Positions 7,478-16,693 of a DNA stretch of 64,000 bases are shown piece by piece (position 1 is the stretch's first letter; the number at the start of each line of letters is the position of its first letter). A program made the translations under genes and the position numbers. Origin of the DNA: Dielma fastidiosa (GTDB taxonomy: Bacteria > Bacillota_I > Bacilli_A > Erysipelotrichales > Erysipelotrichaceae); the NCBI RefSeq assembly GCF_000313565.1, contig NZ_HE578925.1, forward strand, positions 124,001-188,000, written 5' to 3'. The notes beneath the pieces are model-generated. The model was not told the origin of the DNA, ran no database searches, and was given only the letters and a program-made list of their open reading frames with translations.

Positions 7478-8389
7478 ATGAATGATGTTGAAATCAAGCT
7501 GCAGATGTACGGTGATCTATTAGTCGATGCGCCGCTGTCTGCACACACTACATTTAAAATCGGCGGCAAGGCAAAATACTTTTTATATCCTAAAAGTACG
7601 CTTGGCTTGATGCGGGTTTTAGATATCGCAAAAGAAAATGGTTTGGAAGTAAGAATTTTTGGCAAGGGCAGCAATATTCTTGCCAGTGATGAGGACTATG
7701 CAGGATTGATTCTCTGTCTTGATCGTTATTTCTCAGATTTTTATTTTGAAGAAGATGGTACGTGCATCACGCAAAGCGGCACATCTATTATATTGTTGGC
7801 TCATGAGGCGATGAAACGCGAGCTGAGCGGTTTGGAATTTGCGAGCGGGATTCCCGGTACATTAGGCGGTGCGGTATTTATGAATGCCGGTGCTTATAAG
7901 AGTGAAATCAGGGATATTCTTGATAAGGTATTTGTCTTGCAGGACAATAACTGCTGCTGGCTGAGTGTTGATGAGCTGGCAATGAGTTATCGCTCTTCGA
8001 TTTTTCAGAAGCAGCGTGACTGGATTATTTTAGCGGCTAAGCTGAAGCTTTCTAAAGGCAATGGCGCAGAGATTCGTGATCTGATGGATTCAAGGCGTCA
8101 GCGCCGCTTAGCTTCACAGCCATTAAATATGCCTTCAGCTGGCAGTATTTTCCGCAATCCTGAACAGCTTCCGGCATGGCAGTGCATTGAAGAGGTGGGC
8201 TTGCGCGGTTATCAGATCGGCGGTGCGATGGTTTCGGATAAGCATGCAAATTTCATTGTGAATGCTGATCATGCAAGTGCGAATGATGTGATTGAACTGA
8301 TTACTTTGATTCAGCAAAAGGTAAAAGATAAATATCAAATTGAGTTAAAAACAGAAGTGGAGCATTTTAATTGGCCAAAAAGAAAATAG
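7478..8389 (+). CDS. murB: UDP-N-acetylenolpyruvoylglucosamine reductase MurB
   Basis: 303 residues. The FAD-binding part contains HTTFKIGGKA, FGKGSNILAS and GIPGTLGGAVFMNAGAY; the catalytic Ser lies in PSAGSIFRNP, and the C-terminal catalytic Glu in KTEVEHF. The lack of the extra loop of type I enzymes and length near 300 fit type II MurB of Gram-positives. It reduces UDP-GlcNAc-enolpyruvate to UDP-MurNAc with NADPH. The start ATG lies five bases after the murG stop region, with GGTAGGGTG as ribosome site. Its last 19 bases overlap the divIB start. Confidence 0.96.
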   Translation: MNDVEIKLQMYGDLLVDAPLSAHTTFKIGGKAKYFLYPKSTLGLMRVLDIAKENGLEVRIFGKGSNILASDEDYAGLILCLDRYFSDFYFEEDGTCITQSGTSIILLAHEAMKRELSGLEFASGIPGTLGGAVFMNAGAYKSEIRDILDKVFVLQDNNCCWLSVDELAMSYRSSIFQKQRDWIILAAKLKLSKGNGAEIRDLMDSRRQRRLASQPLNMPSAGSIFRNPEQLPAWQCIEEVGLRGYQIGGAMVSDKHANFIVNADHASANDVIELITLIQQKVKDKYQIELKTEVEHFNWPKRK

Positions 8390-9279
8390 AACTCCAGCAG
8401 GAGAATGAACTTGAAAAGCGATATTTGTCGCAGCTGAATCGTAAAAAGAAGATCAGAACACGCAGAAGAATCTTGCGTTTAGTTGGTTTGATCATTTTGG
8501 CACTTTTGATCTTTGCATATTTTTCATCAGATATTTCTAAAGTCAAGACATTGTCGGTCAATGATAATATGATTTATTCTGATGAACAGATTTTAGATAA
8601 AGCTAAATTAAACTATCAGTCTTCTTATGTGCTGAATCCCGGCTTTTTGATTGAAATGCGGCTGAAGGATGATCCGCTGATCAAGGATGCCTCGGTTAAG
8701 AAAACCTGGGGCGGCGGTATTACGATTCAGGTTGATGAAAGGCTGATTATCGGTTATCTGAAGGATGATGCGAATACGCTTCTCGTACAGGGCGTAGGCA
8801 GGCTGGATGCCAGTGAATTGAGTCAATTGAATGCGGCGATGATTCCTAGAATCGGCGGCTTCAGTGAGGAACAGCTGACAATGCTTGATGAGGCTTTTGC
8901 GAATGTAGATAAGGAAGTCATGCCTTTGATTTCTGAATTGGAGCCTTATGTCACCAGTTATGATGAGAATATGGTTCAGTTTGTCATGATTGACGGCAAT
9001 CGGGTAACGACTTCAATGAAGGGTATTGAATTGCTGAATAGCTATCGTTCGGTTTTAAAAGAACTGGAGGGTACGCATGTCTGTCTGTATATGGATGATA
9101 TCAGCGGCAATATTTTTAAGGAAGTGGATGATTGTTCGGTGGGCTTAAAGGATCGTGAGCCAAAGCCTGCTGAGGATGAAAATACTGAGGGTAATGAGGG
9201 TGAAACACCGCCGTCAGAGGATGAAGAAGATCCGCAGGCATGGGTTACTGATGAAGAAATGCCTTCAGAAAATGAATAG
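8371..9279 (+). CDS. divIB: Cell division protein DivIB/FtsQ
   Basis: 302 residues: a basic cytosolic segment (1-28), one membrane helix at about 29-51, a POTRA domain starting VKTLSVNDNMIYS with the typical LIKDASVKKTW strand, a beta domain, and a 40-residue Glu/Pro/Asp-rich tail. DivIB bridges FtsL and DivIC in the divisome outside the membrane. The start is TTG at 8371, the only candidate before the helix; GTGGAG lies eight bases upstream inside murB. It overlaps murB by 19 bases, so translation is coupled. The acidic tail is longer than the core needs and probably disordered. Confidence 0.9.
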   Translation: MAKKKIELQQENELEKRYLSQLNRKKKIRTRRRILRLVGLIILALLIFAYFSSDISKVKTLSVNDNMIYSDEQILDKAKLNYQSSYVLNPGFLIEMRLKDDPLIKDASVKKTWGGGITIQVDERLIIGYLKDDANTLLVQGVGRLDASELSQLNAAMIPRIGGFSEEQLTMLDEAFANVDKEVMPLISELEPYVTSYDENMVQFVMIDGNRVTTSMKGIELLNSYRSVLKELEGTHVCLYMDDISGNIFKEVDDCSVGLKDREPKPAEDENTEGNEGETPPSEDEEDPQAWVTDEEMPSENE

Positions 9280-9282
9280 TTT

Positions 9283-9311
9283 TTGCATTTGTTCAGAAAT
9301 ACGGTTATAAT
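9283..9311 (+). promoter_or_regulatory. Promoter of the Asp23-fakA unit
   Basis: TTGCAT at 9283-9288, a 17-base spacer and TATAAT at 9306-9311, directly after the divIB stop. AAGGAGG follows before the ATG at 9339. Confidence 0.85.
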
Positions 9312-9338
9312 ATTAGTTATTAATAAGGAGGTTGCTTT

Positions 9339-9698
9339 ATGTCTATTTCAAAGAGCACACAATTTGGTAATATCAATATCTCTATTGAAGCGATTGCATC
9401 TTTGGCGGGTGGGGTAGTCAGCGAATGTTACGGCGTTGTCGGTATGGCTTCTCAAAAGGTTTTAAAAGATGGTCTTGCTGAACTGCTGAAAAAAGAAAAT
9501 TATTCCAAGGGAGTTGTCGTTCGTCAAAACGAAGGCAAGCTTGAACTTGATTTATATATTATCGTTTCACATGGTGTTAAAATCAGTGAAGTTGTTCATG
9601 AGGTTCAGAAGAAAGTGAAATATATGCTTGAAAAGAGTCTTGAACTTGATTTTAATGTAATCAATGTTTTTGTTCAAGGCGTCAAGGTGATGAAGTAG
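9339..9698 (+). CDS. Asp23/Gls24 family protein (YloU-like)
   Basis: 119 residues matching the Asp23 fold: GNINISIEAIASLAGGVVSECYGVVGMAS at the start, LELDLYIIVSHGVKISEVV in the middle, and a hydrophobic beta strand VINVFVQGVKV at the end. Such proteins are linked to envelope stress and, beside a DhaL/DegV-type protein, are the YloU-YloV pair found in most Firmicutes. AAGGAGG is well placed before the ATG. The gene is nine bases from fakA. The precise function of YloU is not established. Confidence 0.88.
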   Translation: MSISKSTQFGNINISIEAIASLAGGVVSECYGVVGMASQKVLKDGLAELLKKENYSKGVVVRQNEGKLELDLYIIVSHGVKISEVVHEVQKKVKYMLEKSLELDFNVINVFVQGVKVMK

Positions 9699-9707
9699 GG
9701 TATGACT

Positions 9708-11333
9708 ATGGAAAAAATGAATGGTGCCATCTTTAAAAAGATGCTGGAAAACGGAGCGAACAATCTATCGAATCATTTTACGGAGATTGACGCGCTGAAT
9801 GTTTTCCCGGTTCCTGATGGTGATACAGGGACAAATATGTCAATGACTTTTAATGCGGGCTATAAGGAAACTTTACAAACTACGCATGACAGTGTAAGTG
9901 ATATTGCTAAGGTATTGTCTAAGGGATTGCTGATGGGCGCCCGCGGTAATTCAGGCGTTATCCTGTCACAGATCTTCAGAGGCCTTTATCAAGGCTTAGA
10001 GGGCATGAAGGAAGTGAACGGCTTTCAACTGGCTGCTGCGTTTGTTCAGGGCAGCCGGGTTGCTTATAAGGCGGTTATGCGTCCGGTTGAAGGAACAATT
10101 CTTACAGTTATTCGTGAATCTGCGGATTATACGTATGATTTTGCATCTAAAAAGGCAAATGTTACTTGTACAGAAGTGATTGACAAGTTGGTTTTGGAAG
10201 CCGAGGAATCTTTAAAGAGAACACCGGAATTACTGCCGGTTTTAAAAGAAGTCGGTGTTGTTGACAGCGGCGGCGCGGGTTTGGTTGCGGTTTTGAAAGG
10301 CTTCCAGGCAGCGCTGCATGGCGAAAGCATTGAACGAGCTGAAGCTAATGAAACAAGTGAAATGGCTGCGGCTAATCTTGAATCAGAGGAATTTGGCTAT
10401 TGTACAGAATTTATTATTCGTTTAAGTGCTCAGGGCATGGTAGCCTTTAATGAGGATGCACTTCGTGATTCATTATCCAGAATTGGTAATTCATTGGTTG
10501 TTGTTCAGGATGAGGATATCGTTAAGGTTCACGTACATACGCTGACCCCTGGTGATGCTTTGAATCTTGGTCAGCGCTATGGTGAATTTGTAAAGCTGAA
10601 GATTGAAAATATGTCACTCCAGCATGAAAATGTTATGATTAACGCAGAGACTGAAAAGCAAGCGGCGCCGCGTAAGAAATATGCGATTATTGCTGTTGCG
10701 GCTGGTGATGGGCTGTCTGAAATGTTTAAAGATCTGCGCGTTGATTATGTAATTTCCGGCGGTCAGACGATGAATCCATCGACTGAGGATTTTGTGGCGG
10801 CAATTGCTAAGGTGCATGCTGAGAATGTATTTGTATTGCCTAATAATTCTAATATTATACTGGCTGCTCAGCAGGCAGAAAGTGTGTGCGATGAAGAAAA
10901 TGTCATTGTCCTGCCTTCTAAATCAATCCCACAGGGATATGCTGCATGCATCAATTTTAATCCGGAAGTCGATGTTGATGTCAACAAAGCTGAAATGACG
11001 AATGGCATCGAAACGGTTAAGACTGGTCAAGTAACTTTTGCAATCAAAGATACGACTTTTGATGGCATGGAAATCAAAGAGGGCGATTACATGGGTATCA
11101 TGGAAAAGGATATCGTTGTATCGACCCAAGATAAATTTGAAGCGACTAAGGCTCTGCTGGATCGTTTGATTGATGATGACAGCGAGTTAGTTACGATTTT
11201 CTGCGGTGAGGATATTACCGATGCAGAGACAGAAAAGGTTGAAGCTTATATCAATGAAAAGCATCCGCATGTTGAGGTGGAAATGAATCAGGGCGGTCAG
11301 CCGGTATATTCATTCATCATTGGTGTAGAATAA
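9708..11333 (+). CDS. fakA: Fatty acid kinase catalytic subunit FakA (YloV)
   Basis: About 541 residues. The N-terminal DhaL (DAK2) domain carries FPVPDGDTGTNMS (Asp residues near 37-41 bind Mg-ADP), GARGNSGVILSQI and VDSGGAGLV; a middle domain follows, and the C-terminal third resembles the DegV-like fold seen in YloV. FakA phosphorylates exogenous fatty acids bound to a FakB partner, feeding phospholipid synthesis; no fakB is in this window. Two ATGs exist, 9702 and 9708; the ribosome site GTAGGG fits the second with a seven-base gap. The gene ends at a strong terminator. Confidence 0.9.
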   Translation: MEKMNGAIFKKMLENGANNLSNHFTEIDALNVFPVPDGDTGTNMSMTFNAGYKETLQTTHDSVSDIAKVLSKGLLMGARGNSGVILSQIFRGLYQGLEGMKEVNGFQLAAAFVQGSRVAYKAVMRPVEGTILTVIRESADYTYDFASKKANVTCTEVIDKLVLEAEESLKRTPELLPVLKEVGVVDSGGAGLVAVLKGFQAALHGESIERAEANETSEMAAANLESEEFGYCTEFIIRLSAQGMVAFNEDALRDSLSRIGNSLVVVQDEDIVKVHVHTLTPGDALNLGQRYGEFVKLKIENMSLQHENVMINAETEKQAAPRKKYAIIAVAAGDGLSEMFKDLRVDYVISGGQTMNPSTEDFVAAIAKVHAENVFVLPNNSNIILAAQQAESVCDEENVIVLPSKSIPQGYAACINFNPEVDVDVNKAEMTNGIETVKTGQVTFAIKDTTFDGMEIKEGDYMGIMEKDIVVSTQDKFEATKALLDRLIDDDSELVTIFCGEDITDAETEKVEAYINEKHPHVEVEMNQGGQPVYSFIIGVE

Positions 11334-11343
11334 CAAAAACAAT

Positions 11344-11373
11344 GAAAAGTGCCAATAATAGGGCACTTTTTTG
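11344..11373 (+). terminator. Intrinsic terminator after fakA
   Basis: AAAAGTGCC-AATAATA-GGGCACTTTT then a T-run. Confidence 0.88.
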
Positions 11374-11743
11374 TTATATGTAAATAGTTTTAACGTTCAT
11401 TTGGTATTCATATTTATTTTAATATAATGAACACCTTCTAGTTTTTTTGTAAGTTCAAGTATTTGCATAACCAGTAGATAGGATAATAGTTACTTCATAT
11501 TTTTGAATATTGATTGTGAAATTGAATTTGATTTTATTTAATTTATATATTCTTTTGTTTCAATCTATTTGATGATACAATATATACAAATCAGAATTAT
11601 GAAATGATAAAAAATGTTGAATTTATAAAAATATTATAAAAGACGAGTAATTAGATTGTATCAAAATGAAAAAATGCTTTTACTTTTCTTAGCATTTTGC
11701 AGTGGTGTATACAGCCGATTAGCAATTAAAAAGAGGAATCACA
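11374..11743. other. AT-rich intergenic region without a recognisable gene
   Basis: About 370 bases, markedly AT-richer than its flanks, with stops in every frame. It contains an inverted repeat TGATACAAT (11573-11581) and ATTGTATCA (11655-11663), and a second one, AAAATGCT/AGCATTTT, around 11671-11695. No credible -35/-10 pair was found for the kinase downstream. It could be a decayed gene or an insertion scar; neither is shown. Confidence 0.45.
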
Positions 11744-12445
11744 ATGGAAAAAGAATTACAAGTCAACGGTTTTAAGCTGCACGCAGTATATAATGATGAA
11801 TTTATTAATCAGCAACTCATGCCCCTGATTGCTTCATGGCAGCAGCAGGCTGTCAAAAAGCAGCGTCGGATCATAGTTTTCCTGGCCGCGCCGCCGGGAG
11901 CCGGTAAGTCAACATTGGCATTATTCATTCAAAGCTTGTGCGATGATATTCAGGCATTAAGTCTTGATGGTTTTCATTACCCCCAGCAATATCTAAAAAG
12001 TCATTCGCTGGTACTTCATGGCGAGGAAGTTTTGATGAGCAAGATAAAGGGCAGTGCCGAGACATTTGACACTCATGCTTTTAAAAAGCACCTCGAACAG
12101 CTTACAGGAGATGATTGCTGGTGGCCGATTTATGATCGCAATCTGCATGATGTCATTGATCATCAAATCCATGTGACAAAACCTATTGTTTTGATTGAAG
12201 GTAATTGGCTGCTGCTTAATGAGCTGCCATGGAATGAATTAGTCAAAGCAGCTGATACTACGATGTTCATCCATGCTGAGCTGAAGCTTTTAAAAGAACG
12301 CTTGATCGAACGTAAAATCAAGGGTGGTTCAAGTTCTGAAGATGCGCTTCTTTTTTATGAAACAAGTGATAAACTTAATTGTGAAAGAGTAATGCAGCAT
12401 AGTCTACAAGCTGATATTGAAATTAATGAATCCATGATGTTTTAG
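11744..12445 (+). CDS. P-loop nucleoside/fructose-type kinase (YggC/FrcK-like)
   Basis: 233 residues. Walker A is APPGAGKST near residue 52; LSLDGFHYP (about 77-85) is the substrate and Mg-binding motif of the uridine kinase/pantothenate kinase group, and VLIEGNWLLL is the Walker B-like strand. The order matches the YggC/FrcK branch of that superfamily, whose substrates (sugars, nucleosides) vary; the true substrate cannot be read from sequence. AAGAGGAATCACA precedes the ATG. It stands alone, flanked by an AT-rich gap and a terminator. Confidence 0.78.
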   Translation: MEKELQVNGFKLHAVYNDEFINQQLMPLIASWQQQAVKKQRRIIVFLAAPPGAGKSTLALFIQSLCDDIQALSLDGFHYPQQYLKSHSLVLHGEEVLMSKIKGSAETFDTHAFKKHLEQLTGDDCWWPIYDRNLHDVIDHQIHVTKPIVLIEGNWLLLNELPWNELVKAADTTMFIHAELKLLKERLIERKIKGGSSSEDALLFYETSDKLNCERVMQHSLQADIEINESMMF

Positions 12446-12464
12446 GGCTGTAAGCCCTTTTTTC
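12445..12464 (+). terminator. Intrinsic terminator
   Basis: GGGCT-GTA-AGCCC then T6-C-T6; the stem starts in the stop codon. Confidence 0.8.
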
Positions 12465-12540
12465 TTTTTTTGTATAGAAATTTCTTGTTTTTGAATCAGC
12501 AGAGGTTTATACTTTTCTATGCTGGAAAGAGGGTGAATAT

Positions 12541-12891
12541 ATGAAGTGTATGGTTATTATATTGAATAAGACTGAGGTTTTAGATGATCTTTTAACTAAA
12601 TTAGGGGATAACGGTATCAATGGTGCCACGATTTTATCATCAACAGGTATGGCACACCGGCTGCTGAATGAACGTGAGAATGAGGCAGAGCGTTTCATTG
12701 GTTCACTGCGTTTTCTGTTGAATCCAGAACGTGAAGAGAATAAGACGGTTCTGGTAGTATTAAGGGATGATCAGGTATTGTTGGCACGGGCTGCTGTGCA
12801 TGCTGTTTTAGGCGATTTAAGTAAGCCTGATTCAGGTATCATGTTTACGATGCCAGTTGATTTTATTGAAGGCGGAAGTTTTAAAATATAG
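12541..12891 (+). CDS. P-II-like signalling protein
   Basis: 116 residues with the ferredoxin-like P-II layout: an opening strand CMVIILNKTEVLDDLL, a GINGATILSSTGM strand-turn corresponding to the GlnB first repeat, a variable middle, and a closing GIMFTMPVDFIEG strand typical of P-II and P-II-like proteins. The usual T-loop Tyr and B-loop signature of true GlnB are not evident, so it is called P-II-like. It sits 15 bases before a CPA2 antiporter gene, in the same operon (AGGAAAGAGG overlaps its end). By analogy with other P-II-like/transporter pairs it may gate that transporter; this is inference. Confidence 0.75.
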   Translation: MKCMVIILNKTEVLDDLLTKLGDNGINGATILSSTGMAHRLLNERENEAERFIGSLRFLLNPEREENKTVLVVLRDDQVLLARAAVHAVLGDLSKPDSGIMFTMPVDFIEGGSFKI

Positions 12892-12906
12892 GAAAGAGGG
12901 ATTGTT

Positions 12907-14082
12907 TTGTCTAATATATTAGTACAAGTGTCCATCATTTTCTTTACCGGCCTGCTTTTTGCGCGGCTTGTGAAATACGTTAAGCTGCCTTCAGTTACTG
13001 GGTATCTGATCGGCGGTCTGATTTTGGGACCGCATGTTTTAAAGCTGATTACGTTAGAAAGTGTTGAGACATTAAAAATATTTTCAGAAATAGCGCTTGG
13101 CTTCATTGCCTTTTCAATTGGCAGTGAATTTAAGATGAGCTATTTCAAAAAGGTGGGCATGACACCGATTGTCATCGCTTTTATGGAAGCTTTTGTAGCC
13201 GTGTTTCTGGTTGCCGCGGCTTTGATTATAACAGGAAATGACATTAGTTTTTCAATCATGCTGGGAGCAATTGCGGCAGCGACCGCACCGGCTGCAACGA
13301 TTATGGTTATTAAGCAGTATAAGGCTAAGGGATCAGTGACCGAGACTTTGCTGAGTGTAGTTGCTATTGATGATGCGGCGGCTCTGATTGCCTTTGGCTT
13401 TGCTTTAGCGATTACGAAGTCAATGTCAGCGGCGGAGAATACGAATTTGCTGCTGTCTCTGCTGAGTCCATTTAAAGACATATTGATGTCTGGGGTTATT
13501 GGCTGTGTGCTGGGCTTAGCATTTACTTATTTGCTGCGTTTCTTTAAGGATAGCGGTAATCGTCTGTGTTTAGTTGGCGGCTTCATTCTGCTTGCCATCC
13601 CACTAGCTAATGCAACAGGTGCTAGTTCTTTGCTTGTCTGTATGATTTTAGGAGCAGTATTCTGTAATTTATCTAATTCATCGGATGCCGTCATGTCAAT
13701 GATTGACAACATTACACCGCCGCTGTTCATGATGTTCTTTGTTTTATCAGGTGCTGAGTTAGACACTTCAGTATTGGGCAGCATTGGCATCATTGGTGCG
13801 GTTTACATTATTGTTCGTGTCGTCGGTAAATGGCTGGGTGCTTATCTGGGTGCTGTAATTATGAAAGCCGACAGCAAGGTACGCACATACCTTGGACCAT
13901 GTCTGATTCCGCAGGCAGGTGTAGCCATCGGTCTGTCATTGATTGCGGAAAGTGCAGTGCCGGGACATGGGGCAACCATTCGTGCGGTTATTTTATGCGG
14001 AACGATGGTTTATGAATTGATTGGGCCATTTATTACGAAAATGAGCTTACAAAAAGCCGGCGAAATACATCCAGGCGCATAG
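12907..14082 (+). CDS. CPA2 family cation:proton antiporter (KefB-type, no RCK domain)
   Basis: 391 residues, about 11-12 membrane helices, matching the Na+/H+ exchanger fold: LPSVTGYLIGGLILGPHVL near the start, a G-rich stretch IALGFIAFSIGSEFK, VVAIDDAAALIAF (the conserved Asp-Asp of helix 5), and LIPQAGVAIGLSL near the end. There is no RCK/TrkA-N regulatory domain, unlike KefB/KefC. The start is TTG at 12907, with AAAGAGG six bases away; the next in-frame ATG would cut the first helices. Control may come from the P-II-like protein encoded just upstream. It ends at a terminator. The transported ion (Na+ or K+) is not determinable. Confidence 0.85.
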   Translation: MSNILVQVSIIFFTGLLFARLVKYVKLPSVTGYLIGGLILGPHVLKLITLESVETLKIFSEIALGFIAFSIGSEFKMSYFKKVGMTPIVIAFMEAFVAVFLVAAALIITGNDISFSIMLGAIAAATAPAATIMVIKQYKAKGSVTETLLSVVAIDDAAALIAFGFALAITKSMSAAENTNLLLSLLSPFKDILMSGVIGCVLGLAFTYLLRFFKDSGNRLCLVGGFILLAIPLANATGASSLLVCMILGAVFCNLSNSSDAVMSMIDNITPPLFMMFFVLSGAELDTSVLGSIGIIGAVYIIVRVVGKWLGAYLGAVIMKADSKVRTYLGPCLIPQAGVAIGLSLIAESAVPGHGATIRAVILCGTMVYELIGPFITKMSLQKAGEIHPGA

Positions 14083-14106
14083 ACAGAACTTCGGTTCTGT
14101 TTTTTT
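14082..14106 (+). terminator. Intrinsic terminator after the antiporter
   Basis: ACAGAAC-TTCG-GTTCTGT followed by T7. Confidence 0.88.
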
Positions 14107-14592
14107 GTGTTATAGGAAATTTCATTTTCAAGCATCAAAGCATTAATATCTCATTATGAAAAGTTATATAAAAAATAATGAGGTTGATGAAATTAACGTG
14201 TGGATATGGTATGCTATAAAAACATATATTTAATCATTTATAGTAAGCATTACCTAGTTTCTTTTGTATCAATCGAATGTCAGCTTACAGCCACATTAGC
14301 CCTATTTAGATAACATGAAAAATCAGTTCAATGAATCAAAGTGAATAGACCTAAACTAGAAGAAAAGGCGGTTTACTTGATGGAAATCATTGAACTGATC
14401 AAAAGAGTTCCTGTATGGATTTGCTCGGGTGCGACTCCCATACCAATAGGTAAAACGAGAGAGACATTGAAATACAGGAAGGAACAGCGCCGCGAGAAAG
14501 GCAGCTGGGTGTCTTCATTGATGGCAAGATTTCCTGAAGGATTGAAGGAAATCATTTTCTTGTTTATAAAAGCACCCCGAAGGGTGCTTCAA
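14107..14592. other. Intergenic region with an unrecognised open frame
   Basis: A possible extended -10 (TGCTATAAA) lies near 14213. From 14341 a rightward frame of 94 codons runs to 14625; an internal ATG at 14380 would give 81 residues. Its C-terminal part reads through the leftward terminator hairpin into the end of the next gene, no convincing ribosome site precedes it, and no family is recognised. I regard it as non-coding or a gene remnant. Nothing else stands out in the interval. Confidence 0.35.
14563..14590 (-). terminator. Intrinsic terminator of the 14593-16677 gene
   Basis: Read leftward: AAGCACCC-TTCG-GGGTGCTT and then TTTAT. A near-identical hairpin ends the paralogue at 16834. 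Confidence 0.85.
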
Positions 14593-16677
14593 CTATTCTT
14601 TACGAAAGACATCTTCCATATGTAATTCAAACATAATGTTCGGGGCTACATAATATTGATCACGATCAATTGTAACCGCTGGCATGGTAGCACATTTAAT
14701 TCGATCATCTTCTTGATAATAGACATTGTAGACCGGAATGGTATCGTAAAGATAATCTTCGGTGTTATAACCAACTGTGACGGTCAATACTTCATTGATT
14801 TGCGGTGGGATTGCCATTAATTGATTAAACTGACGAATTGCATCATCAACACTAAGCAGCGTTGTATCGCATATCTTGGTTCCTATGATTGGTGTGTAGG
14901 AGATACTATTTAGTCCTTCCTCTTTAAACCTAAAACCAAGCTGCTGATAGCTGGCGGCGAATAATTGTTGGCTCAAAGTGAGATCAGAGCGATTTTCCTC
15001 AAGCCTTGTCCAGTAATCTAATTCATGATTGGTTGCTATGCTGCTGGCGGAAACCTCCTGAATATCAGCTATTGGCTTATCCAGTGTCCATAGATTTTTG
15101 AAGATTCGCTCATAAGCAGTCAGCATTTCACGCTGATAGAAGGCTGTGTTCTTCTCAGTATTGGCTTGTGGGTCAATGTATCTCGTGTAATTTGAATCTG
15201 GATTTTTAGAATATGGGAAATCGGTCGTATCAGCATAAGGCAAGTCGATGCTCAGTACAACGGTGCCATGTTCATTGATTCTTAAGTAAAACAGGTCAGT
15301 ATCAACGGTCAATGATTTTTGGGTCGAATCCATCCGATGGGAACGGGTTAATATGAAATCATCTGCATGGAAGTTGAGGGGTTCATAATACTCTATTGAT
15401 TTAATCGTGGCATTAAAATAGTTACAGATTGCATCAGCCATGCTTTGCATATCGGCTTCACTTAATGATGCTTTATGATAGATAGGGAATAAAGCATCAC
15501 TTGTGAAGTTTGTTAAGTTCCAGCGTGAGCTTTTAATTGCTTCCAGCTGTTTTTCAGTATAGAAGTAATACAATCCGCCAGCTGCCCCAACACCGCCGGC
15601 TGCTGTATATGAGAATTTTGCATCCTTATTTTGTTTAATCATCGTTAAATCATTAGGCAGAGAAACTTGAAGTGACAGCGGTGCTGAATTAATGGCTGCA
15701 TTGGCAATTGCCTGCTGCTCTTTAGATTGTTTTGAATCAAGATATTCTTTGTCAAGCTTAACTGCCGGTGCCTGCATTATATGATAGGTGTTGGGTTCTT
15801 CACTGTTTTTGTAGTAGAGCTGATAAACTGGAATGGTTTGTTTTAACTCAAACGCATTGGCGTAAAACAGTTTGCCATCATAGATTTTTTTAATTTCCGG
15901 CATCGTTTCATCATCAATGAATAATTTCAACTGTTCGATTGCCTCATCCACACTCAGCAGGTCAGCGTTTCCAACTAAAACTTTCGCTGGTGCATGATAA
16001 TCGATTTGTGTCAGACCATGCTCATCAAAGCTTAATGTCAATGTGTTGTAAGAAGCATTAAACTGTTTTTCTTGTTGTTGAGAAGCGGCCTCTTGAATGG
16101 TAGCCGAAGCGGTAATGACACCTCTAAAACCACTTTGATAAGTAACACTGATTTGTGGTTTTGTGTAGGATACCAATTCTGTGAGATGTTGTTTATAAAA
16201 ACTTCTCGCAAGCTGTTTGATAAAAGAACTATCATTAAATTCATTGGTGGTGTAAGCTTGTTTACTCACTGAGAGCGGTTCATCAAATCGCAGTGAATAA
16301 GACCCGTTTTCATAAAAATATAAGCGATGGTTATCACCGTCTAGATAAATATTTTCACGGTCATTCTCACTGAAATTCTTACGGATTCTGTTTGATTTTA
16401 ATCCAAACAGAGCTTCAATTGCTTCTGCCTGTTTCATCATTTCATCAAATTCAAGCAATTCATATGTATAAATAGGCAATGATTTCAATTTGGACAGCTT
16501 CTTGATGTTCCATGGCTGATTCCTTAAATCATTAGGATTGTTCACTTCTGTAAATGGAAATGGCTGGGTATCACCGTTAAAGGGGTAATACAAATGCTGT
16601 AAGTCCGCGGCTTTAATTGGACAGACACTTAGGGACACACCGAGTAGGAGTGTCAGCAAGACTTTTAAATGTTTCAT
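14593..16677 (-). CDS. Large exported protein, copy 1 of a tandem pair
   Basis: 694 residues with a signal peptide (MKHLKVLLTLLLGVSLSVC; a Cys is present but the preceding LSV is a poor lipobox, and cleavage at IKA-AD by signal peptidase I is equally possible). The mature part holds a repeated unit: LLSVDEAIEQLKLF followed by a region ending IPVYQLYYKNSEEP near residue 300, and LLSVDDAIRQFNQLM followed by IPVYNVYYQEDD near residue 665. No known family or catalytic motif is recognised. A strong GGGAGGAAAA ribosome site precedes the ATG, with a leader hairpin upstream. It is homologous throughout to the gene at 16864-18966. An extracellular, surface-bound role is inferred from the signal peptide only. 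Confidence 0.8.
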   Translation of the reverse strand: MKHLKVLLTLLLGVSLSVCPIKAADLQHLYYPFNGDTQPFPFTEVNNPNDLRNQPWNIKKLSKLKSLPIYTYELLEFDEMMKQAEAIEALFGLKSNRIRKNFSENDRENIYLDGDNHRLYFYENGSYSLRFDEPLSVSKQAYTTNEFNDSSFIKQLARSFYKQHLTELVSYTKPQISVTYQSGFRGVITASATIQEAASQQQEKQFNASYNTLTLSFDEHGLTQIDYHAPAKVLVGNADLLSVDEAIEQLKLFIDDETMPEIKKIYDGKLFYANAFELKQTIPVYQLYYKNSEEPNTYHIMQAPAVKLDKEYLDSKQSKEQQAIANAAINSAPLSLQVSLPNDLTMIKQNKDAKFSYTAAGGVGAAGGLYYFYTEKQLEAIKSSRWNLTNFTSDALFPIYHKASLSEADMQSMADAICNYFNATIKSIEYYEPLNFHADDFILTRSHRMDSTQKSLTVDTDLFYLRINEHGTVVLSIDLPYADTTDFPYSKNPDSNYTRYIDPQANTEKNTAFYQREMLTAYERIFKNLWTLDKPIADIQEVSASSIATNHELDYWTRLEENRSDLTLSQQLFAASYQQLGFRFKEEGLNSISYTPIIGTKICDTTLLSVDDAIRQFNQLMAIPPQINEVLTVTVGYNTEDYLYDTIPVYNVYYQEDDRIKCATMPAVTIDRDQYYVAPNIMFELHMEDVFRKE

Positions 16678-16693
16678 ATGTTTTCCTCCCTGA

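Noticed and set aside
14429-14437. GTGCGACTC as the 5' end of a group II intron
   Set aside because: Only the first few bases resemble an intron start; there is no domain V, no reverse transcriptase and not enough room.
14341-14625. Rightward frame of 94 codons as a gene
   Set aside because: No ribosome site, no family, and the end runs through the terminator and coding end of the leftward gene.
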